DNA of 20,152 nt from Actinomycetes bacterium (GTDB lineage: Bacteria > Actinomycetota > Thermoleophilia > Solirubrobacterales > Solirubrobacteraceae), in NCBI GenBank assembly GCA_023404805.1, contig JAEYAL010000330.1, positions 1 through 20,152 on the forward strand, read 5' to 3'. The position numbers were made by a program, and so were the translations under genes. Position 1 is the first letter of the stretch, and each line of letters begins with the position of its first letter. Below, one piece after another: positions 1 through 6,181 of the stretch. Under the pieces are notes generated by a model, which saw only the letters and a program-made list of their open reading frames with translations, was not told the DNA's origin and searched no databases.

Positions 1-2
1 CG

Positions 3-614
3 ATGGCGGCGCCGTCGTCGCCGGGGGGGGCGCGGCGCTACCGCGGCCCGCTCTGGGTCGGCGGCATCGGCAGCGTCCTCTTCATCGGCGGCGCCGGACT
101 CGTCACGCTGATCCTCTCGGCGGTGCAGGTCGAGGCTGCGCCCGGCCTGCTGGTCGACATCTTCGGCCCCGCGGTGCAAGACCAAGTCGACGGGACGATC
201 GGCGAAGGCCTCGTCGACCTCGGCGGTGGCGGCTCCGACCACGTCGAGACGCTCGGCCTCCTGACCCTCGCGGGGCTCTTCGGGGGTGCGCTGCTCGCAG
301 CGCTGGGCGCGCTGATGGTGGTCATCGCCTGCGCGTGGGCGGCCAACCGCGGCCTTGGAGGGCGGCGCAGCGGGACGGTCGCGATCCCGCCGGCGCCCGC
401 ACCGGTGCAGTACGCCGCTCCGACGTTCGCGCCGCCGAGCGCGCCGACCTGGAACCAGCCCGCACCGGCACCGCCGCCGTCGGCTTTCCCGCAGGCCCCG
501 CCGCCCTCGGCGTTCCCGCAGGCGCCGCCGCCCTCGGCGTTCCCGCAGGGGCCGCCGACCGGTCCGCCCGCGGGTCCGCAAGACCCGCCGACGTTCGTCA
601 AACCGCCGCGCTGA
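3..614 (+). CDS. Small membrane protein with proline-rich tail
   Basis: I do not recognise a named family. The 203-residue product has a short basic N-terminus, a first hydrophobic segment at about residues 18-42, a Gly/Asp-rich loop, and a second hydrophobic segment at about 85-113. A long Pro/Ala-rich hydrophilic tail follows (about 128-203), containing three copies of the nonapeptide APPPSAFPQ. Two membrane spans plus a low-complexity proline tail is a layout common among actinobacterial envelope proteins of unknown role. The start at position 3 is the first possible one in the window, so the real start may lie upstream. A run of eight G at 23-30 also makes the first residues vulnerable to a sequencing slip. 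The gene ends 13 bp from the end of the convergent TetR gene. Function unknown. Confidence 0.6.
   Translation: MAAPSSPGGARRYRGPLWVGGIGSVLFIGGAGLVTLILSAVQVEAAPGLLVDIFGPAVQDQVDGTIGEGLVDLGGGGSDHVETLGLLTLAGLFGGALLAALGALMVVIACAWAANRGLGGRRSGTVAIPPAPAPVQYAAPTFAPPSAPTWNQPAPAPPPSAFPQAPPPSAFPQAPPPSAFPQGPPTGPPAGPQDPPTFVKPPR
468..548 (+). repeat. Three tandem 27-bp units inside the proline-rich tail
   Basis: Three adjacent 27-bp units (468-494, 495-521, 522-548) each encode APPPSAFPQ, residues 156-182 of the membrane protein. Units 2 and 3 differ at one base; unit 1 differs from them at a few third positions. The near identity at synonymous sites points to recent slippage or unequal recombination, so copy number may vary among strains. 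Confidence 0.9.
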
Positions 615-627
615 CGGGTCGGCGCCG

Positions 628-1266
628 CTATTCAGGCGCGGCGTCCGACAGCAGCATGCGCTCTGACAGCTCCAGCACCGGGCCGCTGAGCCGCGAGAGC
701 CGCACCGGCAGCGTGTCCGCGGGACCGACCACGATCGCCTGCACGACAAGCTCGTTGATGGCACCCACGAGGGCGAGCGCCATCGTCGTGTCGAACGCCC
801 GCAGGTAGCGGCCGTCGGGCAGCTGAGTGCCGATCTCGCCGACGCTCTCGATCACGAGGTCGTTCATCATCGCCGCGAACCGCTGGTTGACCGTGCAGCG
901 AAGCTCGACGCCAGCCTGGCCGACGGCGTTGATCTCGGTGAGGAAGCTGCGCGACACCTCGGGCGTCGCAGCGAGGAAATTGAGATAGGCCATCGAGGCG
1001 GCGTTGAGCCGCTCCATCCCGCCGGGCACGGCGCGCGAAGCGCTGACGACCGCCGTGATGAGCTCGTCGGCCATCATCGAATACGCGGCCAGGAAGCACG
1101 CTTCCTTGTCGGCGAAGTGCTCGTAGAGCGTGCGGCGCGAGATCCGCGCGGCCTTGGCGATGTCGGCGATGGTCGTGCTCGCGTAGCCCTTGTCTTCGAC
1201 GGCGGCGACCATGCCGGCCATCACGCGGGCGCGGACCTCAGCGACGGGTGCAGGGGCGGCGGGCAT
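628..1266 (-). CDS. TetR/AcrR-family transcriptional regulator
   Basis: The 212-residue product begins MPAAPAPVAEVRARV and has a TetR-type N-terminal helix-turn-helix at about residues 12-60: an entry helix, then GYASTTIADIAKAARIS, then the recognition helix RRTLYEHFADKEACF. The rest is an all-helical ligand/dimer domain without recognisable ligand specificity. I chose the ATG at 1266 over an in-frame start at 1389 for three reasons. The longer version adds an Arg/Pro-rich extension unlike TetR proteins, it would overlap the CLC gene by 56 bp, and a TANNNT box (TACGCT, 1275-1280) lies 8 bp before the ATG. The CLC gene upstream on the same strand ends 67 bp away, so the pair could be co-transcribed, but the private -10 suggests independent expression. 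A local role, for example controlling the CLC gene or itself, is inference. Confidence 0.88.
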   Translation of the reverse strand: MPAAPAPVAEVRARVMAGMVAAVEDKGYASTTIADIAKAARISRRTLYEHFADKEACFLAAYSMMADELITAVVSASRAVPGGMERLNAASMAYLNFLAATPEVSRSFLTEINAVGQAGVELRCTVNQRFAAMMNDLVIESVGEIGTQLPDGRYLRAFDTTMALALVGAINELVVQAIVVGPADTLPVRLSRLSGPVLELSERMLLSDAAPE

Positions 1267-1274
1267 CTGGTCCA

Positions 1275-1280
1275 AGCGTA
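1275..1280 (-). promoter_or_regulatory. Putative -10 box (TACGCT) of the TetR gene
   Basis: On the minus strand TACGCT is followed by 8 bases and then the ATG at 1266. This matches the actinobacterial TANNNT -10 pattern and would put transcription initiation at the start codon. I see no convincing -35. Confidence 0.45.
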
Positions 1281-1333
1281 CGGGGCGGCGGGGCGCCACC
1301 AGCACGGCCGCAGGGCCGTGATGGGCAAGGAGG

Positions 1334-2713
1334 CTAGGCCGGAGTTGGAGCGCCGGCGGAGGAGCCCGGAGCCGGACCCGCCGCGCCATCCGCTGCCGGA
1401 CCGACCGGGAAGCGCGCGTCCACCGCGCTGGCGACCAGCCAGGCCAGGACCGCGGCGATCACGGCGATCGGCATCAGGTCGGCCGACGCGCTGCCAGCCA
1501 GCAGCGTCGCGAGGAGCGCGCCGAAAAACGGGGCGCGGACCTGGGCGGCAGCGCCGGCAGCCACGCCAGCGATCACCGCCGGGGCGATCTCCGGTCCGCC
1601 GAGCGCGACCGCGGCGAGCATGCCGACCATCACGCCGAGGGTCACGTTCGGAAAGATCGGGCCGCCGCGGAATCCTGCGGCGAGCGTGACGGTGAACGCC
1701 AGCGCCTTGCCGATCAGCGCGACGGCGAGCACGGTGCCAGACGTCTCCGCCATCAGCACGGGGATCGCGGACTGGCCGGAGAACAGGATGTCGCCGATCG
1801 GATCGCCTCCGATCTCACGCGCGAGCACTGCGATCAGGCCGACGAGCGCGCCGCCACTGACGAGCACGGCACCCGACGGCCATCCCACGCGGGCCGCCCG
1901 CAGCGCCCAGGCGCCCCGCATCGTGAGCGCCGACACGAGCGCTGCGGCGAGGGCGACCGGCACGGTCCAGAGCACGTCGGCGATGCGCACCGTCGGATAG
2001 GCGGGGAGGTTCGGCAGCGCGAGCTGCATCGCCTCGATGCCGTCCCAGTCGCGGACGCCGGTGAACAGCAGCGTGCTGACACCCGCCGCGAGGAACCCAG
2101 GCACGAGCAGCTTGGGGAGCATCTGCGACGGGAACTTGCCGGTCATCGCGGTGAGCTCGAGCAGCATCAGCGCGACCGCGAGCGGCCCGCCGAAGAGCGC
2201 CGCCATCGCGGCGAACCCGCCGGCCAGCGCCAGGATCGCCCGCTCCTGCTCGCCGCGGCCCGCGAGGTCGCCTGCGAGCGCGCCGAGCGCGAGGCCGATC
2301 GCCAGCAGCGGCGCTTCGGGCCCGACCACAAGGCCGAACGAGATCGACGCGAAGGCCGCGAGCAGCAGGCCAGGCAGGTGGGCCAGCGGCGTCGGGTCGG
2401 TCGAGAGCCCGTTGATCGCCTCATGGCCGCCTCCGCCTGGCATGCGCAGGGCGGCAGCGACGAGTGCGCCGCCGACCATCGGGATCAGGATCACGAGCCA
2501 CGCGGGAGGCTCAGACCAGCCCGCGGCGTCGGGCAGCTCAGTCCAGAGGAGGTCCTCGAGGCCGTGCAAGCCCGTGGTGAGGAGCAGCGCGCCGATGGCG
2601 GCGGGCACACCGAGCGCGGCGGCGAGCAGCAGCGTGATCAGGTAGCGCCGCTGGTCCGTCGAGGAAGGAGCGGGCGCCGAGGTGGGAGCGGCGTCGTCGG
2701 AGATGGACGGCAC
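1334..2713 (-). CDS. CLC-family chloride channel/transporter homologue
   Basis: A 459-residue polytopic membrane protein with CLC hallmarks: G93-GGGHEA (position of the GSGIP ion motif), G131-PEAP (position of GREGP, with gating Glu as E133), the helix-H segment GGPLAVALMLLELTAM (175-190), and FRGGPIFPN (348-356, position of GxFxP). Length fits bacterial CLC proteins without CBS domains. The tail after about 430 is Ala/Pro/Gly-rich. By my alignment several canonical residues differ. The Ser of GSGIP is Gly. The internal proton Glu (E203 of the E. coli protein) is L187, with E186 beside it. The central Tyr (Y445) aligns near S410. It may therefore be a channel or an atypical exchanger of the actinobacterial subfamily. 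The start is a GTG at 2713. A LuxR-type regulator lies 99 bp upstream on the same strand and a TetR gene downstream. Confidence 0.85.
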   Translation of the reverse strand: MPSISDDAAPTSAPAPSSTDQRRYLITLLLAAALGVPAAIGALLLTTGLHGLEDLLWTELPDAAGWSEPPAWLVILIPMVGGALVAAALRMPGGGGHEAINGLSTDPTPLAHLPGLLLAAFASISFGLVVGPEAPLLAIGLALGALAGDLAGRGEQERAILALAGGFAAMAALFGGPLAVALMLLELTAMTGKFPSQMLPKLLVPGFLAAGVSTLLFTGVRDWDGIEAMQLALPNLPAYPTVRIADVLWTVPVALAAALVSALTMRGAWALRAARVGWPSGAVLVSGGALVGLIAVLAREIGGDPIGDILFSGQSAIPVLMAETSGTVLAVALIGKALAFTVTLAAGFRGGPIFPNVTLGVMVGMLAAVALGGPEIAPAVIAGVAAGAAAQVRAPFFGALLATLLAGSASADLMPIAVIAAVLAWLVASAVDARFPVGPAADGAAGPAPGSSAGAPTPA

Positions 2714-2782
2714 GGTAGCTCAGGCGCCCTGGCCGGGTGGGACGAAGCCGACCAGCCGGGGGAGGGCTGGCGGGTTCGCAGC

Positions 2783-2801
2783 GGCGGCGATGGCTGCCGC
2801 C
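2783..2801 (-). terminator. Short GC hairpin between the luxR-type and CLC genes
   Basis: GGCGGC (2783-2788) and GCCGCC (2796-2801) form a 6-bp stem with a 7-base loop, just past the stop of the regulator gene on the minus strand. There is no T-run. It could be a weak terminator, a processing site or chance in GC-rich DNA. Confidence 0.25.
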
Positions 2802-2812
2802 TTGACGGGCAG

Positions 2813-3439
2813 CTAGTCGACGTCGACCGGCGTGAGCTCGCCGCGGGCGTACGCGACGGCCACGGCCTGCGCACGGGTGCGTGCGCCGAGCTTGGCGGCG
2901 CCACGGCGCAGCAGCGTGCGCGCCGTCTCCTCGGAGACCCCGAGGCGCTCGCCGACCTCGCTGGTCGTCGCGCCTTCGGCGACGCAGCCGAGGGCTTCGC
3001 GCTCGCGCGGGCTGAGCGGCCGGTGCCCGCCGCCGTCGAACCGGCGGCGCGGCTCGGTGAGACGGGGGTCGCGGTACGTCGCGCCGGTCGAGATGTGGTG
3101 GAGCGCGCGGACGAGCTCATCGAGCGGGGCGGCGCGTGCGATCGCGCCGCGTACACCCTCGTCGAACGCTGCCGCGATCTCGCGGAGATCATCGCCTTGC
3201 GCGTAGAGCACGATCGACACGCCGATCGTCGAAGCGATCTCACGGCCGAGACGCCGAGCGGCGGCGTCCGTCCGGCCGCAGACGAGCGCGAGATCGAACC
3301 CTACGTGGCGATGCAGATCTGCAGCTGTCTCCGCGGAACGAGCGGTTCCCGCAATCTGGAGATGGGCGGCTCTCAGGGCGTGCGCGAGTGCCTCGCGGGG
3401 CCCGGCCTGGTCATCGATGAGCACCAACACGCGGTTCAT
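2813..3439 (-). CDS. LuxR-type response regulator with degenerate receiver domain
   Basis: A 208-residue protein with an N-terminal receiver-like domain (about 1-118) and a C-terminal LuxR-type helix-turn-helix (about 140-200: PLSPREREALGCVAEGAT, then VGERLGVSEETARTLLRR). The receiver keeps the acidic pair D9-D10, but the phospho-acceptor position, expected in the strand DLALVCGR, is Cys54. The usual Thr/Ser is Tyr79 (IVLYA) and the conserved Lys aligns with Arg102. Asp-phosphate signalling is therefore unlikely; it probably works constitutively, through a ligand, or through a partner protein. The ATG at 3439 is chosen because MNRVLVLIDD begins exactly at the first receiver strand; the open frame continues upstream but lacks domain similarity. 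No histidine kinase is adjacent. The CLC gene follows 99 bp downstream on the same strand and is a candidate target. Confidence 0.85.
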   Translation of the reverse strand: MNRVLVLIDDQAGPREALAHALRAAHLQIAGTARSAETAADLHRHVGFDLALVCGRTDAAARRLGREIASTIGVSIVLYAQGDDLREIAAAFDEGVRGAIARAAPLDELVRALHHISTGATYRDPRLTEPRRRFDGGGHRPLSPREREALGCVAEGATTSEVGERLGVSEETARTLLRRGAAKLGARTRAQAVAVAYARGELTPVDVD

Positions 3440-3601
3440 CGTTACAGAGCGACCCTGGACGCGCCACACCACGTCAGTCAATTGGCCAGGGCAACCGTTC
3501 GGTTTGTGCGTAACCGGACCGTGGTCCCCCAGGCAGAACTCCAGCAACCACCGGACTTGGCGCGGTATAACGCGGGTTACATCACCTGGCACCAAAAATT
3601 T

Positions 3602-3617
3602 CAGGATCGAAGTCCTG
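3602..3617. other. Small inverted repeat beside an A/T-rich patch
   Basis: CAGGA (3602-3606) and TCCTG (3613-3617) flank TCGAAG. Read on the minus strand, the stem is followed by AAATTTTT, so it resembles a weak intrinsic terminator. No annotated minus-strand gene lies upstream of it, so its role is unknown. Confidence 0.35.
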
Positions 3618-3878
3618 CAAACGGCATATAACGACCGCACGGACTGTCGCCCGCATTTCCCACCCCTTCTGCGCCCGCCGGCCTGCCACTGTTCGGTTTG
3701 CCCGTTCAGTACGAGGCTTCGTGTGTCGGCCGACCGGGCTTGCCCAGGGGCCCGCCCTCGAATTCGTGGTTGTCGTCGCTCGCTGGACCGTTCGCGGGCG
3801 CCGTCGCCGGCCGGCCGTCCACCACTTCGCCCGATGGCGCGTCTGACGCGGCGCCCGACGCCGAGCGCTGATCTCCCG

Positions 3879-3909
3879 GTTCCCGGCAGAACCCCCACCG
3901 ACCGGGAAC
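3879..3909 (+). other. Inverted repeat (hairpin 1) upstream of pafBC-like gene
   Basis: GTTCCCGG (3879-3886) and CCGGGAAC (3902-3909) are perfect 8-bp inverted arms around a 15-base spacer. The first of two adjacent hairpins before the regulator gene. Could be a terminator of upstream transcription, a leader-RNA element or a protein-binding site. Confidence 0.5.
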
Positions 3910-3915
3910 GGCTCC

Positions 3916-3952
3916 GGCTGGTTTCCCCGCAAAGAGCGGGAAAGACGCAGCC
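3916..3952 (+). other. Compound stem-loop (hairpin 2) upstream of pafBC-like gene
   Basis: Inner arms TTTCCCCGC (3922-3930) and GCGGGAAA (3936-3943) pair with one bulged C around AAAGA. Outer arms GGCTG (3916-3920) and CAGCC (3948-3952) extend the stem. It ends 42 bp before the start codon. It matches no riboswitch consensus that I can confirm. Confidence 0.5.
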
Positions 3953-3980
3953 CTGGCCGATTGCGATCCCTCGACCGGCG

Positions 3981-3986
3981 TAAGGT
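3981..3986 (+). promoter_or_regulatory. Putative -10 box (TAAGGT) of the pafBC-like gene
   Basis: TAAGGT sits 8 bases before the ATG at 3995, the same geometry seen at several starts in this window, so the mRNA may be leaderless. TTGCGA (3961-3966) lies 14 bp upstream, too close for a normal -35. No Shine-Dalgarno sequence is visible. Confidence 0.5.
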
Positions 3987-3994
3987 GCTCTCGA

Positions 3995-6049
3995 ATGGCT
4001 AAGGACACCGAGAAGCTCATCCGACAGCTCTCGTTGATCTCGTACCTGATGGCGGAGCGCCGCCCGGTGACCGCGAGCGAAATCCGCCGCGACGTCGAGG
4101 GGTACTCGGGGATGAACGAGGACGCCTTCGCGCGACGGTTCTACGCCGACCGCGCGGAGCTCGACGCCCTGGGCATCCAGCTGTCGGTCGACAAGCCGGC
4201 CGAGGCCAACGCCGACCAGGAGAACTACTCGCTGCGGCCCGAGAACTTCCATCTCCCGGCAATCGAGTTCAGCGACTCCGAACTCGCCGCCCTCGGCTCT
4301 GCGCTGACCCTGCTCGACGGCGAGTTCGCGTACGCGGAGCCGCTGCGCCTCGCGCTCCAGCAGCTCACGTGGGGCCAGCCGAGCCCGCTCAACGCCCCCG
4401 CCCAGCGCCAGATCGCGCTCGGCGTCACCGCAGGGGCCGAGGGCCCGGAGCTCTCACAGCGCCTCGCCAAGATCGAGACCGCGATCTTCCGCCAGAAGAC
4501 GATCCTCTTCGACTACTTCACGATCGACCGCGACGAGACCGAGAAGCGCAAGGTCGACCCTTACGCGCTGCTGTTCCAGGACGGCCGTTTCTATCTCGTC
4601 GGGTTCGCGCACGAGCGCGGCGAGGTGCGCGTCTTCCGCCTGTCGCGCATCCGCGGCCGGGTGTCCTACGCGAGCAAGTCCGAGCACGACTTCCGCCGCC
4701 CCGCCGACTTCGACCCGCGCCAGTACGCGAGCCGCGCCGCCTGGCAGCTCGGCGAGTCGACCACCGAGGCCGAGATCGACGTCTCCAAGCGCATCGCTTG
4801 GCAGATCGAGCGCCACTTCGGCCGTTACGGCAAGTTCGAGCCGCTGCCCGAGGGCGGCGCCCGGTTCACGACGCCCTACTCGAACTCCCGCGCGCTGATC
4901 GCATGGGTCCTGCGCCACGGCGAGAACCTGCGCGTCGTCGGTCCGCCGGAGCTCGAGCATGAGCTGCAGGAGCGCGTCGAGGTGCTCACGCGCCGCCACA
5001 CGCCCGGCGGCCTCGAGCTCGCCGCAGCGCTCCCTGACGGCATGTCGCTGCTGGAGCCAGAGCCGGAGCCGAAGGACAAGAACGAGCCGACGATCCGCCC
5101 GGAGCGGTTCGCCCGCCTCGTCACGCTCGCGTCGATCCTGATCCAGGCTGGCCGCCGCGGCGAGACGCTGCAGGCCCGTGAGCTCGAAGCCCGCTTGCAG
5201 ATCACCGAGGCCGAGCTGCGCGACGACGTCAACCTGCTGTCGGTCGTCAACTTCGGCGGTGGCTCCTACGTGCTCTACGCCGAGGTCGCCGAGGACGGCA
5301 CGATCGAGGTCGATCCCGAGCCGTACTCCGACAACTTCGCCCGCCCAGCGCGCCTGCTGCCGGTCGAGGCCAAAGCCCTCGTCGCCGCGATCGACCTGAT
5401 CGGCGACCACCTGCCCGACGGCGTCCTCTCGTCGGCGCGCGAGAAGATCGTCCAGGCGCTTGGTGCCGACCCGGCCCAGCAGGGCCTCCACATCGCCGGC
5501 ACCGGCGGCGACGACAAGGATCTCGCCCGCCAGGTCTCCACCGCGATCGCGGAGCACAAGGTGCTCAAGATCGTCTACTGGAAGCCCAACGAGGACGAGC
5601 TGTCCACCCGCACGATCGAGCCGTACGCGCTCGTAAACGGGCGCGAGGGCTGGTACGTCGCTTCGTTCGATCTCGGCAAGGAAGCAGTCCGCCACTTCAG
5701 GCTCGACCGCCTCCACACCGTCGAGGAGACGGGCGCGACCTTTGAGCGCCGCCCCGAGGTCGACCCTGCCGCGGATATCGACGGTTGGCCTCGCACCGGC
5801 GAGCTGCCCGCTGCGGATGTCGCCCGCGTGTGGATCGCCCCCGAGCGCGCCCGCTGGGCCCGCGAGGAGCGCCGCGTGAGCGAGGAGCTCGCTGATGGCG
5901 CCGTGGTGATCGAGCTGCCCTACGCCGGCACGGGCTGGCTCGTGCGCGAGGTGCTCGCCGAAGCAGGCGACGCGGCGATCCTGTCGCCCGAAGCCGCGCG
6001 CGACGCAGTCCGCGCGGCCGCCAGCGCCCTCGCCGCTGCCATCCGGTAG
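3995..6049 (+). CDS. pafBC: Double WYL-domain regulator, fused PafB-PafC type
   Basis: The 684-residue protein repeats one architecture twice. The first half has a winged-helix region (about 5-80, LIRQLSLISYLMAERRPVTA), then a WYL domain at about 160-245 with RKVDPYALLFQDGRFYLVGF. An acidic linker follows (about 350-368, EPEPEPKDKNEP). The second half has a winged helix (about 370-440) and a WYL domain at about 515-600 with RTIEPYALVNGREGWYVASF. In mycobacteria PafB and PafC are separate proteins that activate LexA-independent DNA-damage genes, and natural single-chain fusions are known in other actinobacteria; WYL domains are thought to sense nucleic acid. The length matches such a fusion. 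There is no proteasome or pup gene nearby, so assignment rests on architecture. Downstream rmlA is 132 bp away with its own promoter-like signals, so joint transcription is not implied. Confidence 0.82.
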   Translation: MAKDTEKLIRQLSLISYLMAERRPVTASEIRRDVEGYSGMNEDAFARRFYADRAELDALGIQLSVDKPAEANADQENYSLRPENFHLPAIEFSDSELAALGSALTLLDGEFAYAEPLRLALQQLTWGQPSPLNAPAQRQIALGVTAGAEGPELSQRLAKIETAIFRQKTILFDYFTIDRDETEKRKVDPYALLFQDGRFYLVGFAHERGEVRVFRLSRIRGRVSYASKSEHDFRRPADFDPRQYASRAAWQLGESTTEAEIDVSKRIAWQIERHFGRYGKFEPLPEGGARFTTPYSNSRALIAWVLRHGENLRVVGPPELEHELQERVEVLTRRHTPGGLELAAALPDGMSLLEPEPEPKDKNEPTIRPERFARLVTLASILIQAGRRGETLQARELEARLQITEAELRDDVNLLSVVNFGGGSYVLYAEVAEDGTIEVDPEPYSDNFARPARLLPVEAKALVAAIDLIGDHLPDGVLSSAREKIVQALGADPAQQGLHIAGTGGDDKDLARQVSTAIAEHKVLKIVYWKPNEDELSTRTIEPYALVNGREGWYVASFDLGKEAVRHFRLDRLHTVEETGATFERRPEVDPAADIDGWPRTGELPAADVARVWIAPERARWAREERRVSEELADGAVVIELPYAGTGWLVREVLAEAGDAAILSPEAARDAVRAAASALAAAIR

Positions 6050-6115
6050 CGCCTCCGCAGGCAACCCATACGGCGCCGACGACGCCCAGAGGCGCCGCCG
6101 CTGGACCCCAAGGAC

Positions 6116-6133
6116 AGCGTGTGACCACACGCT
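6116..6133. promoter_or_regulatory. 18-bp palindrome upstream of rmlA, operator or terminator candidate
   Basis: AGCGTGTG (6116-6123) and CACACGCT (6126-6133) are perfect 8-bp arms around AC. The site lies 66 bp after the pafBC-like stop codon and 48 bp before the rmlA start, just upstream of the expected -35 region. The very short spacer favours a dimeric protein-binding site over an RNA hairpin. Confidence 0.5.
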
Positions 6134-6168
6134 CGCGCTGCGGCTCGCGTTTGCCCGATCAGGGTCAG

Positions 6169-6174
6169 TAAGTT
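6169..6174 (+). promoter_or_regulatory. Putative -10 box (TAAGTT) of rmlA
   Basis: TAAGTT is followed by 7 bases and the GTG start at 6182, implying a leaderless rmlA-rmlD mRNA. No clear -35 at normal spacing. Confidence 0.5.
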
Positions 6175-6181
6175 CTGCGGC

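Larger units (their letters stand above)
3440..3994. promoter_or_regulatory. 555-bp gene-free region between divergent regulators
   Basis: I find no credible gene here; open frames in it are short and Arg/Pro/Ser-rich. It must hold the promoters of the leftward luxR-type gene and the rightward pafBC-like gene. The segment around 3565-3640 is less GC-rich than the surroundings (AAAAATTT, two TATAAC hexamers at 3566-3571 and 3627-3632). Other elements are a repeated 10-mer GTTCGGTTTG (3497-3506 and 3691-3700), a perfect 10-bp palindrome GTCGGCCGAC (3723-3732), a hairpin at 3602-3617, and two hairpins at 3879-3909 and 3916-3952. For the leftward gene, TTGACT (complement of 3476-3481) is a possible -35, but no good -10 follows. 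Confidence 0.6.

Noticed and set aside
3336..3350. LexA-like dyad GGAAC-GAGCG-GTTCC
   Set aside because: Spacing is 5 rather than the 4 of the actinobacterial SOS box, and it lies inside the regulator coding sequence.
3960..3986. TTGCGA as -35 for the TAAGGT -10
   Set aside because: The spacer is only 14 bp; the element is recorded as not convincing.
3879..3994. Riboswitch (c-di-AMP ydaO or c-di-GMP GEMM) upstream of the pafBC-like gene
   Set aside because: Short matches such as GGGAACGGCTC and GACGCA are present, but the other conserved cores and the full pairing layout are missing. Kept only as unexplained hairpins.
3440..4252. 271-residue upstream extension of the LuxR-type regulator
   Set aside because: It would overlap the start of the divergent WYL gene, is low complexity, and the receiver domain begins exactly at the ATG at 3439.
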